Assembly: GCA_964035545.1 (NCBI GenBank) | Contig: OZ037771.1 | Span: forward strand, 2,408,628 to 2,472,627 | Origin: Bugula neritina | Lineage: Eukaryota; Bryozoa; Gymnolaemata; Cheilostomatida; Bugulidae | Reading direction: 5' to 3' | Length of the DNA stretch: 64,000 nt | In this document: piece after piece, positions 50,571-63,857 of the stretch | Layout of the letters: every line of letters starts with the position of its first letter | How positions within the stretch are numbered: position 1 is the first letter of the stretch | Notes under the pieces: generated by a model | Database searches by the model: none | What the model was told of the DNA's origin: nothing | What the model saw: the letters and a program-made list of their open reading frames with translations, nothing else | Program-made: the position numbers and the translations under genes

Positions 50571-53500
50571 ATGTCAAAGTGGAAACAGGAGATGGCTAAA
50601 CAAGATGAATTTGATTTCTCAAGTAAGTACCTAGATCCTAGGCAGTAGACTCTTAAGATGATGATCTAGTTGTAATATAATTTCAGATTAACACAATTTT
50701 ATTTTTGGTCTAAAGCCCTGTGCTTGGGCATAGCTTTCATATTTTTCATATTGTCCAACTCTTGTTTATGTTGTATGTTTGACTAATTGATTATAGTTGT
50801 TCTATATTGACAAGTTAGTCTGGAGTTATACCTGTACAACATTTTTAGTAGCGAATGATAACATATGGTGCTGATTTAAGAATTATGATATTTTTCATGA
50901 TGTTCAGTCAAAATTGTTTGTTATCCTTATGGCATTCCATTTTTAGCCAGTTTCAATGAGTATGCAAATGTGTACGATGAAGTTGAAGAGTATTTATATG
51001 AAGGGAGGGGCTCAGGTCATGGTGATGACAACTACTCATATGGTTCAGTGGCGTGCGAGGATGATAGCCCGGCTACTAAACAAGAATACGCGCACATTGG
51101 GGAGTTATCAACTCTACACGAGTGAGTAAACATTTTCACTTTTACTTCCTCAACTCTCATAATGATTTTATAATTTCGGAATAAGCATCCAGTTGTGTAT
51201 TTTGGTAGTATGTCTACAAGCTACATACATATATACACTCCAAGCTTAGTAAATCTTTTTAAAACCTTTCTATTATATTAAATTTTTGATTTATTCAATT
51301 TGTTTCAAACATGTTAATTTATATTCTAAATAATTTATGTTAGTGGTGCACCAGTGAATAAATCATCAAATATGGCTAGTGATGAGACGATAAGAACAAT
51401 GTACCAAGAGTTACAGTTGATAAGCGCTCAGCTCAAGGTAAGAATTCTATCTGAAATATTTCAAACTTTTTGATGAGTTTAGCTTATATCCTTTGAAAAG
51501 TTATAAATGTAAATTTATCAAAAAACTATCTAGACAATATTAACTTCCAAGTTGGTATGACTGTTATAAACCTTCTACTGAATGAGATAAATCCAACAAA
51601 TGTATTTAAAAGATCTAAATGTAGCTTTGTAACTTTTTTTTGTATTTGCCGAGAAAAAGAAGTAGGTCAGCGCTGTGCGACCATGTCTCTGCCACAGTAA
51701 GCATATGTTCTGGTTTTTTAGCCTGTGTACTACAGTTAGAGTGTTTATTTTCTGTCAGACCAAAAATTTGGAGTTGTCCCAGAAGGAGAAGCAGCTATCT
51801 GACAGAGAGTTGAGACTAAATATTAGGGAGGAGGAGCTTGAGCTAGCCTATAAGAAGCTTGTATTCAACCTTCACGAAGCAGTGGATATGGAGGCCTCAG
51901 AAAAGCACAAGGTAATGGAAACTCAGCCTCATATGCTTACCCATCCTTTTTCATAGTCACAAGTTTGTAGAAGTGGAAGGGTTGGAATGGCTGTGTGTTG
52001 AAGGATTTTGCTTTTAAATTCATGTCTATTTTAAGAATTGTGGGGGGCTCTCAGATTGTAATAGAAGGCATAAATTTAAATTTTATTTATTTAAAAGGAC
52101 TGATTAATTACTGTAGCGCAATGTAGTTACTTAGCAGTTATGTCATAATTCTATATGGTAACCTAGCATTAGTCAAGCACATGTTTCGTGTATATTTTGA
52201 GGGTGGGGTGGTGTGACTCCCGATATGACTTGTACGCAAAGACCCCTTCCCTTTGTTTTTTAGAAAGCCAGTGAAAGGCTGGCCGACTACCAGACTCAGG
52301 TGAAAGACAAAACAAAGGAGAACAGACGACTCCGAGCAAACTTTGATTCTCTGCAGGAGGCGAACTCTCTCTTACGGAAACAAGTGAGTCATTTGATTGG
52401 TAGCTAATGGTGCTCTGTTTAATGTGGTATTTTGTTATTTCTTTAAGGCCTTTTATGCATTAATACAAAATTTAATAATGCATTTCCTATTACCTGTATA
52501 TGTGGTAATTTAGTGAGTATTCTTGTATTTTAATCGGTATAAAAAATTTGCAATCTGGAACTTGTATTCCAACTGCTCTGTTTGCATTCATCTGTGCTCA
52601 ATGTTTTATAGAACTTTTCCTTCATTTGCTTGAGACATTATTTGATGCTTCAAGTGAATGTTTGGTCATTAAATACCAGAATCTTTTAAATTATATGTTT
52701 TTACAGTCGAATTCTATTCAACAAGCAAGTTATGTGTTATCAGCATATAAGATATTGCTTGAAGTTATTCACACCTCACTGTCCAGATGTTGAATGATAT
52801 AAGAATAATTTCTACATTTATTTAGTATTACTAAGCATTTCGATACTGCAGGCTGGCCTCTAAGCATGCAATGACTCTGTTTGCACGTATGTAAATTTTT
52901 TGCACGCAAATAATAAACTTTTCAACTTTTATTAAACACAGTGTGAAGGGCTGCAGTCAAGAAACGGTAAACTGGAAAAACAACTCCATAGTCTGAAGCA
53001 GAGGTTGGAAAATCTTCTGGTACTTTTCATTTTATTGGTAGAAACTTATTGAATAGAAGCATTAATAACTGTTTAAATAATCTATAATATGTATGCTGCT
53101 TTAAACATGTGATAAGCAGAGAAAAGTGTCAACTGCACAAAATTCACTTACAAGGTGTTATTTTGTATGTGGTAATTGAGATATTTTTCTAAATGTGAGT
53201 GTTTCAGTTGGAGTTATGCCACTTCTGGCGGGTCACACTTTAGTTACATCTAAAGTTTCCTTGTATCCTACTGCCATGTACTGTTCATGGCGCCTTGTTG
53301 TCACACGAACTACTAGTTTTGATTGGTTGATGTTCATATTCTACTTGACACAGAGATGCCAGGAACTTCGTGAAAGACAAACAGAAAATATTGTCGCTGA
53401 GATGAAAGCAGCGCCCCCTGTGAAGTCAGCAAAACCAGTGAAAGTTTCTAAATCCTATACAGTGAGTGATATTTTGTCATATAGTATTCACGTCACACTG

Positions 53501-56500
53501 TACTGCGTAGTGAATAGTTATCAATATACAGTTTCTCACTACTGGCAATGTTGTGAACACTAACTTTTAGCGGTAGAATGAATGCGAAGCAAGAGTAGTG
53601 CAGTTTTGCTCATTGAAACAAGATATTGTCTAATGGTTAATTGATTGATTGATTATTGATAATAGCAGTTAATATGGCAACTAACTGCATGATGAAAATT
53701 AAAAATTAACTTCATAAATTATCAAGTTACCCTAGTAATACTGTTTCATTTCAGTCTATACAGGGAAGCAGTTCTGACGTGTTTTCAATCCTCCTGGACT
53801 GGACTATTAAAGATATACTTAAACCCAGCTTTGAACGAGGCAAGAACCTTGACGGGTCACTCAGAGTTCACATTCTAGAGAACTGCCAACAGGTAAGATC
53901 TGGGCATGTGACACTCTGACACTGTGTGCCCTGTCCTTATATGGCACATGGTAATTCAAAGCTGAGCAGTGTCACTATTTGACACCCTTCAGCAAGTGAT
54001 TGTTTTTAGCACACAGTAAGAAATGTATACTGCACAGAGTACAACACATGGGTTACCCTGGTCACTAAATGCTTAACTATATTTTCAAACAAGCTTTGGA
54101 GAGGCGAGTACATATACTTCCTGTCCCACTATTGCCTTTTCTTCTCCATCTTCATACTCTTTCTTCCAGTTCTTTTTGCTGCTAAAGAATAGAATGAAAA
54201 TTAAATGGCTTGAAAGGTTTGTTTCTATACTGAGAGCTTGTAGCCTGTGTGTATTGTTAGATGCTTCCCTTCCTGGTGGAGATTATCAGAGAACAGTCCG
54301 CTGAGAGCCACGCTAAGTTCACCCTCCCCTGCTTACAGTTTATATACTGGAGTTGTCTACTTCTTGATCATAATCCCGGCAAGCAGGTATGTCTGTGGAT
54401 AATATAGATTTGTGGCTTAATTTCCGACATGCAGTTTCCCACTATTTCCTCAATCTATTAAACTTAGACTATTGTATTGTCACTGTTTATTTTTTAGAGT
54501 TGTCTTACTGCTATATTTAGCTGTTATTTGTCCGTATCATAAAGTATTCTGATATCTTGCTTTTGTGTAAACTAAATTATATCAGCTAATTTGTTTGGAA
54601 TCACATGTTTTAAAATCAGAGGCTTCCTGAAATGTGTGCTCTGATTTTTTAATTTATTTGTGAAAGCTTTTAAGTTTAATCAGTTGAATCTAACTGGAAT
54701 TTCATGTAAACTGCATACGGGCAATAACTCTTACAATAACTCTTACAATAACTCTTACAATAACTCTTACAATAACTCTTACAATAACTCTTACAATAAC
54801 TCTTACAATAACTCTTACAATAACTTGTATAATTTTTAATGCTTTTTCTTTGCTATTTTCCAGCATAATTTAAAAAAAAACTAATATTAAAAGTAAAATT
54901 GTCAGGTGCAGAGTTCTAATTCTTTGTCAATTGCTACAATTTCACTTTACCTGTGATTAAGAAGTGAAAATGGTACAAGACTTGAACATAATAAACTAAT
55001 AGTAACTAACATATCATACTGTGTTGAATAAACTCTTTGTATATTGATATTATAATATCATTGTGCTACTATAGTCGGTTTCTACAGGTATGTATATCTG
55101 AGAGTGTGTTGCATATGGAACTATCAAATTCTCTGTATAAATCAAACTAGTATATGTAGATGTGTAGGTGTCCATGTGATGGATTAGTATTTATTCATAG
55201 AGTGTGGGTCTTGGTGGTGTACAGAGAAAGTTGGCGGAGGAGTTATACCGCCCCCTTAGACCAGATGAGAATATGGAGATGGCACTGGCCAGTCAGGTGT
55301 TTGTGAAGTCATCAGATACTCAGATCAGACTTTTATCCACTCTTCTTCTTTTACGGACGCTGACACAAGGTGCTACTCTCCTCTTTCTTACATCCCCCTT
55401 CTTACACCCCCTTCTTACACCCCCTTCTTACATCCCCCTTCTTACACCCCCTTCTTACACTCCCTTCTTACACCTTCTTCTTACACCCCCTTCTTACACT
55501 CCCCTTCTTACACCCCCTTCTTACACTCCCCTTCTTACACCTTCTTCTTACACTCCCTTCTTACACCTTCTTCTTACACTCCCCTTTCTTACACCCCCTT
55601 TCTTACACCCCCTACTTACACTCCCCTTCACACGCGCCCCTTATTACACTCCCCTTCTTTCCCTTCTCACGCTCCTTCTCTTTTCTCTCCCCTTCTTAAG
55701 TTGCTTTTATACCTCTGCTGAAAAAAGTTCCGAGTTTCAAAAATAATGCTTGTCCGGGTACCCCTTTATAGTCAAACTGAAAATCGTTGAAATCATATTG
55801 ATGCGGAAGCTTACTTTTAAAAAGTGAAATCTGACTCGCCTAATCACTATTTGATGCCCTTTGAAAACGTCGTGAATTAGTGAAGTTGACAGCATAAAAG
55901 TGATAATTGAAAAGGCGTAGGCGATATAATTATTAACATATAGCCTATAGGTCTGTCATCTAATCGCCAAAGTCATAACTAAATAATGATGTTTACAAGG
56001 AGTTAGTACTTCTTTCGAGCATTATTTTGAAATTGGCCAATTAAGTTATCACAATACAAAATTTTTACAATGCAATGCATCTCGGAGAAATTTCAACTCG
56101 GCCAAATTGTATTTCTGACTGAAAATCGTGTAGGTATAATGGCAACTTTACAATCTTACTTTTTTCAATGACTGTTAAGAAGTATTCAAATGTTATAAAT
56201 ATTTTTAGGTAGTAAAACACCTTAAAACTACTTTGAAAAACATATCCTCTGATTATTTTAAATTTCAAATCACAAGATTTATTTACTTGATTTCATGAAA
56301 TAAGTTCTGTTTGCATACAGCTGACTGCGTAGCCAAAGTGTTCTCTATACTAAAACATGACCTTAGAGATGACCTCATGAAAGAGTTGTTTGTTGGTTAC
56401 CATGGCACCTCTGTGTTGCTGTCTTATTTCAAACCTACCTGCAAGGTATATATCTTATACTTTATTCTTACCTGTGAGCTGTGTTTCTAACACCATCACT

Positions 56501-59500
56501 GTTATACCATACATGAGAGCATAACCGCTAAACTTATGCTGAAAGTCATTGCAGGATTAGCTTTGCTGTGTATTTGATGCACCTCCTATTGATACCATTG
56601 CTTATAATATGCTCATATATATTATATAATTATATATTAATAATTATATACTATGTAGTTTGTGTGTATAAAGTTGTAAATTTGTGTGCAATTGACTTGC
56701 TGGTGTAAATCTGTTATATAATATTTCAATAATTAATATTATTGAAATATTTGTAGGCCCAGTTGCCTGTGGTCTTGGATATTTACATTCTAATGTGTGT
56801 CGAGACAGCAGTTCTACAACCCTTCCTAGCATTCTGTAGTACTGAGGCTTGGTTTAGAGCAGTTTCTATGGTCCTTAAGATTCCATCTCTAGACATCAAG
56901 CAGCATGAGAAGCTGAGTGTAATTCTGCAGAAGCTGTCTAAGATACGGTATGATCGCCCTATTGTTACAGTAGTAGGGGGAGGTTGTGGTAACAGACTAA
57001 GCTACCAGTCTCTACTTGGTAGGATATGTAGGCTAACATGTGGGAAATTCTTCTCATTTACCTTGTAGCTCAGTTTATGCTTTGAAAATGGTTTTTTAGT
57101 AGCTGCTAATGAGTAATACAAAAATTACTAAATATAATGAAACATAATTCGTCTATTAAAATTTGATAACGAAATCAATGTTGAAGTGTCCAAACTTACT
57201 ATGGGATCTGTTGGTAAGAGATCACCAAATGGGAAATGTTATCAAGGAGTTGGAATAGTTTTAAATTTATTTTGAGCTTCAATTTTACTATTAAGGTCCT
57301 AAAATTTCAGGAAAACTGCCTCGAGCCAAGCCTAATGAAAGATTAGATAATATTAACATCAACAAAGTCATGCTCCATTTCTTACCTCCCTGTAGCTAGG
57401 CTATTTGACAAATTCAATTTAAAATGCTGGGATTACTTTTTATATTTGCTTTTCTTGCTAAATAAATTATTAAATCAGCACTAACTTACACTGTTCATCA
57501 GTTATAAATACACTGAATTACAAGATTCGTCTGCTATCGTATTTAAGCACTTGGAAACTGGTTGATAGGCCTGTGGTAGACAAACACATTGTGTAATGTT
57601 TATTTCATATCACTACTGTCATGTATTTACACAAAACATTATGTTTTGCTACTTTTGTTTACTGTTTGTGATAATTTTATGAGTCGAAAAATCACACAAA
57701 TAACGGGATGGGCCTTAGATTGTAAAAGCAATAGCAGCCGGAAATTTAGTTGACTTTTTTGAAAAGATTGAACTTTTTTATTAAAATTTAAAAACTTTTT
57801 TCTAATTTGTTAGCTGTTTAGTTTTATCTGTTATAAGCTTAACTGTTGTTACATATTGATTTACTAAAGTTGTTGTCAAATAAAAATAGCAGATCTGCAA
57901 ATATTTTGACCCAATTATATAAAATATATCTTCCTGATTAGTTTCTTTGACATCGTTTACTGCTGCTGTAGATTGAATGTCCATCCTGAAGCTTGCATAA
58001 ATTAACGTGTTTGAATGTTTGCTTAGGAAATACACCTTTAATTATCTCATCCATTAATATCTGTTTCAATAATAAATGAACTTATTTATTAAATATTAAA
58101 ATGCTGTGCTAAGTCGATGACATTTTAGCTTAGTGCTGGAGATGTTGGTATATATAAACGATCAGCCTGAAGATTATGGACTGTTGGGCTTTTGCGTGGA
58201 GCCATATTTTATTCAAATATTCAAACATACATGCACTTAAATGGCGGTGGAACATTTGCACAATTGCTCAGTCAAAGCCTTACAAATATTTGAAATTGGT
58301 AAAATCAATGTTGTGGATAGGCAATTGACAATGCGAATAAAGAAATTCACTTTTTGATGTTCTAAATCAGCCACAAACAGGTCGTGGCGCCGTTTATATT
58401 TAAGCCACTGAACTTGGCTCAAGTCTTTTAAGCGGAATTAAAATAAAAAGTTTGACGGCATATTCAAATACCAAAAACTCTTAATTCCTTCTAAATGCTA
58501 ATCAAACATCGGAATGCCAATAATCTTTACTGAATTTCTAGTTCAAGTGGCCGGTGGCTGAGGCTAAACCCTCCTTGCCTCTCACAAACTTCACCTACAT
58601 TTACACGAAGCTTAAACAAAGATTTCGAAGGTTAAAGCTTGTCAATCAAACCATTAGTATTTAGATAAAATGCCGAGAGCAAATAATGTTTTTTTAAATA
58701 AAACCTTTTGATTTGAATCATACTTGTAGCTGATAAATCCTTGAATCAACTACTTGAAATGGGTGTCTTGTATTACTTGTGTTTATACAAATAAACACAC
58801 TCATACATGAAGTATACATATGTATATGACAGGTTCCTACATTGTCCATATATCTCACTCTAAACACACGAGTATATTCATTGCTTCCTTATATTGTCAG
58901 GTGCTATAAGTTCAAAGCTCATAGGATTTCCTCTGCTTTCTGTGCCCTTAGCCACTCTAGTTACACCGACCCAAATATTCTACTGCGATTAAGGAATATT
59001 CTTCATGAAATTTCATTGCACTGACCTTATTAAATTTGCTGCCAACTTCAAAAGTATGAGGAAATGAACACTGGCTTTGGTTGGACATAATTTTGAAACT
59101 TTTAGTAAAAGTAATATCAACGAATAATTGATATTTAGTAAAATTTAATGTGATATATAAATTTAGTTGTCTGCATCACTGACTTTTTTTAATGGCTCGC
59201 AATTACAATGATAGCTAAAGAGCTAACATGTCTAATACTCACTTCTTATTCTAACAACTCATTAGCTTTAAAATGCTTGTTGAATTCACTGATGACTGAA
59301 GCTGTCAATAACAGGTTGACTTGTATAATTACCATTCATGTATCTCTATACTACTGTAATACGTATTATTTACTCATTTAGTGGTATACAAGACCTGAAG
59401 CTCACAACCATTCATTTTCTTCGCATCTGCTTTAAAATGTAATTAAGCAGCTTTTGATTAGTGGCTGCTGATTTCTTAAATAAAATAAATTTTCAATAGA

Positions 59501-59814
59501 GACACATTTCAAAATTCTATTGCTTTATTTCTTATAGAAGGGGTTTGGGGTACTTGCTTTAACTAGTTAAGAAATTAGAACAAAATGCTTATTGTCTGAA
59601 ATATTGACCATCTATTTTTCTTTCTTTCGTAAAATAACTGGCGTGGTTTGTAATTTTTAGGGACAACAGAAAATACTTTGACCAGTTCTCTTTGAAATCG
59701 TTGATACGGGACCTTCTACAGAGCACCCCCTCTCATGAAAATAACTCTTTCTTGGTTCTAAATCTAAAATCTGTGCTGTTCAATCTTGGGTCCCCCACAA
59801 CCCTGGCAGGCTAG
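50571..59814 (+). CDS. CCDC138: CCDC138-like coiled-coil protein, complete
   Basis: Thirteen exons: 50571-50622, 50947-51121, 51344-51437, 51759-51911, 52264-52383, 52942-53019, 53354-53461, 53755-53892, 54261-54386, 55201-55369, 56321-56445, 56757-56947 and 59661-59814. Phases agree throughout and give 560 residues. An in-frame TAG precedes ATG 50571. The N terminus is acidic and Tyr-rich. Residues about 95-245 form a Lys/Glu/Leu coiled coil (LSQKEKQLSDRELRL; ENRRLRANFDSLQEA). The C-terminal half is helical and holds the segments that identify the family: SDTQIRLLSTLLLLRTLTQAD, EKLSVILQKLSKI, then SVLFNLG shortly before the stop. Vertebrate CCDC138 (about 665 residues) is little studied; a centrosome or cilium link is known only loosely. 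The protein here is shorter, mainly N-terminally. Confidence 0.8.
54722..54826. repeat. 12-bp tandem repeat (AATAACTCTTAC)n
   Basis: About nine near-perfect units in the intron after the exon ending 54386. Not adjacent to a splice site. Confidence 0.9.
55376..55690 (+). repeat. Pyrimidine-only minisatellite after a splice donor
   Basis: CTTCTTACACCCC/CTTCTTACACTCCC units of 11-14 bp begin within about 10 bp of the donor at 55369. The plus strand is almost free of G for 300 bp. The open frame that continues the exon through the array is intron read-through. Confidence 0.9.
56948..59660. other. 2.7-kb last intron of the CCDC138-like gene
   Basis: AT-rich. I see no extra exon, repeat array or RNA gene. 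Small open frames on both strands have no recognisable content. Confidence 0.6.
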
Positions 59815-61222
59815 AGTATAGATCTATAAGGATATTAAATAGCAGTAATATATTGTTTACTTTACTTTGTTAGTTGTTTGTCTTTTAGAGGTCTGCTAAT
59901 GGTTCTAATACTTACTTTTGTGGACATATATTTTAGTGTTTTGTTGTAATTTTGTGCAAAAACACTTTAGTTTTTCTTATTTTAGTTGGGAACAGGAAAA
60001 CTGATTGTAGTTATCATTTTCAGTTTTCTAAGCATGCAATTATAATTTAAACACTCTGGTGATACATTTCTTAGATAGCTTTTATATTGTGGGTGGTTAT
60101 CAGTTTTTGGGTGTTATTATAGTGCCTTGTGTTTGTACAAGTACAATAATTAAATACTTTTCAATTTAGATCTAATTATATATCAAACTAGAAGCTATCC
60201 TATCATTCGTGTGGTGTACAAGCAGCTACTGTAACAAGCCTAATAAAAGTATATTTATAATTTACAAATGCAGATACAACTGTTTAACACACACTGTATC
60301 AGTATTTGTACACTGATAGCGTGTAGCCAGTTTCAACTATTGTTGTCAAGTTTGTTTAATTTGATTGCAAATTATTGTCTGAAATGTTTAAATACCTGCT
60401 CTGTTTTCTTCCTGCTGCCAGGAAAATACCACCTTAGTAACGGCAGCTGACACATTATTTGCTGAATATTGCCCCCTGCTGATTTGTGCCAATCTAGTTT
60501 TGCCAGTTCAAATATTGCCATTGGAAAGGGAATATTCTCAATTAACTAATAGTGATTAACGTAAGTATTTTGTGACTCAGCCATGTAATTTAAATTTTGC
60601 AACTATAAAATTAACAGTTGCAAAGCATTTTTCTTTTAGTTATGTACTGTAAGTAATTGACTAGTTCTACAACTGGTTTTTTTTCACCTCGTTTTGTAAA
60701 GAGATTCATTAAAATTGGCTGTATTTTTATTTTAATTCCTCTTAACATATTGAATAATTAAAATAGCAATAGCTGCCTCACTGCCTAATTTGATGAAAGA
60801 TTAGAAGTGAAACGTAGTATTTATTTAAACGTTTTTAGAATATTGGATTCTGCAATTTATCTGGCTTGCATTTAGTGTCTTCGAGTTGATCAAGTTACTT
60901 TAAAGCATCTTTCAATTAGTGATGACATTTTAAAAAAGATAGAATTTATATCAGAAGCATAATTGTTAGCTTGCCTTAAAATAGTATACTTGCTATGAGA
61001 AATCTGATTGGTCATAATGATCAGTCTTCCCACTATGCGTGGTTAGTTGAAATAGTCGTTATCTATGGCATACCTTTTAAAGTGAAGAACTGATTTGATT
61101 GGCTAAAGAATTCTAAAATAATTATTAAATATTGGGAACAGCATACACTAGTGTCACTTATAATAGTCAAATACAAAAGTTTTTATTAGTTTTGTTGCAA
61201 ACATTCAACAAGCAGGTTGAAA
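59815..61222. other. Intergenic stretch ahead of the dachshund gene
   Basis: AT-rich sequence that should hold the coiled-coil gene 3' UTR and the dachshund promoter. GATTGG (CCAAT-type) motifs occur near 61009 and 61099. Nothing else is recognised. Confidence 0.5.
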
Positions 61223-63857
61223 ATGATGGATTTAGGAATCAACGGAAACGTAGGAAACCTACCTAATGGTAAATATATTTTGCTTTTCGCTATACTTTTC
61301 TGAATTGGTAAAATTTTTCTTGAATTTTTAAGTTATATTTACAAACTGTATTTATGTTAAATATTGTAAATTCTTAAGGTTTTTTGTATTGTAATAGTGA
61401 AATTTTTAATCTATTCTATGTTAATTTATTCTAAAAAAATTCCAGTTTCATTGTTCAAGTTAGAACTTAAAGCTAGAACTGCTTTGATCATTGTTCTTAT
61501 ATAAAAGTGCAAAGGAAGTTAATTTTCTTAACATTAATTTGACAATGCATTCACTGTGCTGCAATTAAAGTATGCAAATGTAGATTATTATGTCTAATTC
61601 TCTGCATTTCAACTAATACACACACTGTCACTTCACACACACTGTCACACTGTTCAGGTGATCATAGCGCCATGAAGGCTGAGAGGATTGGATACCAAAC
61701 ATCTCCCCATGCACCGAACACTCCTGAAAACAACATTCTAAAGCCAGTTATTTATCGTGGCCGTAAAGTAAGGCATTATTCGTTTTATAACTTCATATGT
61801 TGCATTATAAAATATATTAAACAGTTTTTTGGAATGTTGCCAATGCCACTAGTCATTGAATGAAATATTTTAAACGTACAATCTTAGGGGCTTTATTGTA
61901 TCATCATGAGCATTGCTATTACTACCTTTGACAATAAAGACAAGATAGCCCAAGTATTTATATATACTTGTATCTGCTTTCCTTTACGCAGGTAGCTGGT
62001 TTTCATGTCAATGGTAGAGAGTTGATATGTTTGCCTCAGGCTTTTGAGCTTTTTCTGAAGCATCTTGTGGGTGGCCTGCATACCGTCTACACTAAATTGA
62101 AGAGGCTAGAAATAACCCCAGGTGAATAAAACAGCTGTACCAAGATACATATATTAGTCTATATTTCACTTCTATCATAGCACACTGTACATTTTAATAA
62201 AATTGCTAGAGAGCGTAAATTAAATCAATAAGTTATTTATTTCGAGAATGTAGTCTTATGATATTGAATCAGCTGAGTCATGTCTCATGTTAGTTTATAC
62301 AATTCCTATCTTTTCTCAGGATCAGGGTGAGAGTAAAATAGGTTTACTAAAATATTACTAATAATTAAAAGACTACCTACAAGGGAATTTATCTTAAAAT
62401 AGAAAGTTTGAAATTATCATAGCCCTAAGTCTTTAATCAAATTGTTAATTGATGGGTTATAAATAGGGGTGATCTTCATGGCGTTTCCCTACATAGAACT
62501 ATATATGTATGTGTATGTAGCTGTCTTGTCAGAGGCAGCATCTTGTTGTATTCCGTGTAGACATGACATTGACATATAACCATCTCTTTTCCTAAAGCCT
62601 ATGCACATCCGTCTACTGCATATGTATGTATATATAATGATATGTCAATATCAAGTTATTTGGTCAAAGAACGGTAAATTTTATTTGAGTGTTTTGTCTG
62701 ATTGTTTAATGATAGCCAGCCATCTTGTTTATTTATTTATTAAAAGGTGCACAAACATTACTGACCATTGGCGGCCAATACCAATAATGATGATGGCGTT
62801 TATTTTTTGAGAAAATTTTATTATTATTTAAAATAATTCTTATGGCGTTACTGACCGCTGGAGAAAGTTGCAATCAGACAACCTTGGCAATTAGTTTGTC
62901 CAAATGCAAAACATGTTGAAAATATTAGGCAAAAGTATGGACAAAGTTTAATAGGGAATAATACTACGGTTGTTTGTCTTATAAGATGTATATCTAACGA
63001 AGGACAGTTGCATTTGGTTGAAAAATTTGGCGTTAAGTTTGCAAATTTAGGAATTCATGTTTATTGTGATGATTTTCAGTTTGATTAATCTGTTTACACA
63101 GGTTAGGGTCTGTCAGACAAAGTGTATACACATTCTAGTGTCTGTCTTTATTTGCTAAATTAATTATACATACAACTACATCGGCTAATATCAGTCACCA
63201 GTTTAATGTAATGTTTCATCACAGAAACTTTGCGAGTTTTTACTTTCTCTTGGAAGTTGCACATCCTGCACACAATACAAGTTTGGAACATCGTGAATAT
63301 ATTGGTACTATTATTGATATATTTATTGATACATTGATTTAAGTCTGAAAATTTCTAATCCAATGTATCCACCCTCCTTGTTCCTGTATTAAGATGTGTC
63401 TTGCTGTATATACGATAGTAATGTGTTATATTGTAATGGTATATTACTCTGTTGAAATGGTATATTACTCTGTTGTAGTGGTATATTACTATATTGTAGT
63501 AGTATATTATTATATTGTAGTGGTATATTACTATATTGTAGTGGTATATTACTATATTGTAGTAGTATATTACTATATTGTAGTAGTATATTACTATATT
63601 GTAGTAGTATATTACTATATTGTAGTAGTATATTACTATATTGTAGTAGTATATTACTATATTGTAGTAGTATATTACTATATTGTAGTGGTGTATTACT
63701 ATATTGTAGTGGTATATTACTATATTGTAGTGGTTTGTAACGTCGAACAAGTACGAATACTTAGAGGGGAGCACGCTATACAAGCTGGAGTGAACAGATG
63801 TAAACTTATTTCGTCTCAAGAGTTTGATATTCTGTTCGAGGACTGCACTAGCAGCAG
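61223..63857 (+). CDS. dach: Dachshund (DACH) transcription cofactor, N-terminal part
   Basis: Exons 61223-61268, 61658-61767, 61992-62121 and 63731-63857 join in phase. The segment from KVAGFHVNGRELICLP through QAFELFLKHLVGGLHTVYTK, LKRLEITP, VVCNVEQVRILRG and GVNRCKLIS is the SKI/SNO/DAC (DACH box N) domain and is nearly identical to animal dachshund. That domain forms a winged-helix-like fold for DNA and SIX/EYA-pathway partner contact in the nucleus. The C-terminal DACH box C lies beyond the window. The long Ser/Gly-rich N terminus of vertebrate DACH1 is missing: only about 50 residues precede the domain. ATG 61223 is chosen because an in-frame TAG lies upstream at 61187 without another ATG; a further upstream exon cannot be excluded. 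The last donor (AG|GTTCGC) is weak, so the 3' border is tentative. The alternative is read-through to TAG at 63895. Confidence 0.88.
62122..63420. other. Dachshund intron, unique part
   Basis: AT-rich intron between the exon ending 62121 and the acceptor array. No exon with matching phase is seen. Confidence 0.6.
63421..63730 (+). repeat. 21-bp tandem array of a splice acceptor (about 14 copies)
   Basis: TATTGTAG|TGGTATATTACTA repeats every 21 bp up to the acceptor of the DACH-box exon (TATTGTAG|TGGTTTGTAAC). TAG|TGG and TAG|TAG variants alternate. The unit length is seven codons and no stop occurs in the frame of the downstream exon, so a decoy acceptor would add VVYYYIV-type heptapeptides. 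Confidence 0.93.

Noticed and set aside
55370-55746. Pro/Thr/Leu-rich C-terminal extension of the coiled-coil protein
   Set aside because: It is read-through of the donor at 55369 into a pyrimidine array; the next exon (56321) joins in phase and continues the family homology.
63355-63819. Minus-strand Tyr/Asn/Ile-rich 154-codon frame
   Set aside because: It lies antisense to the 21-bp acceptor array and the dachshund exon; the open frame is a by-product of the 21-bp period.
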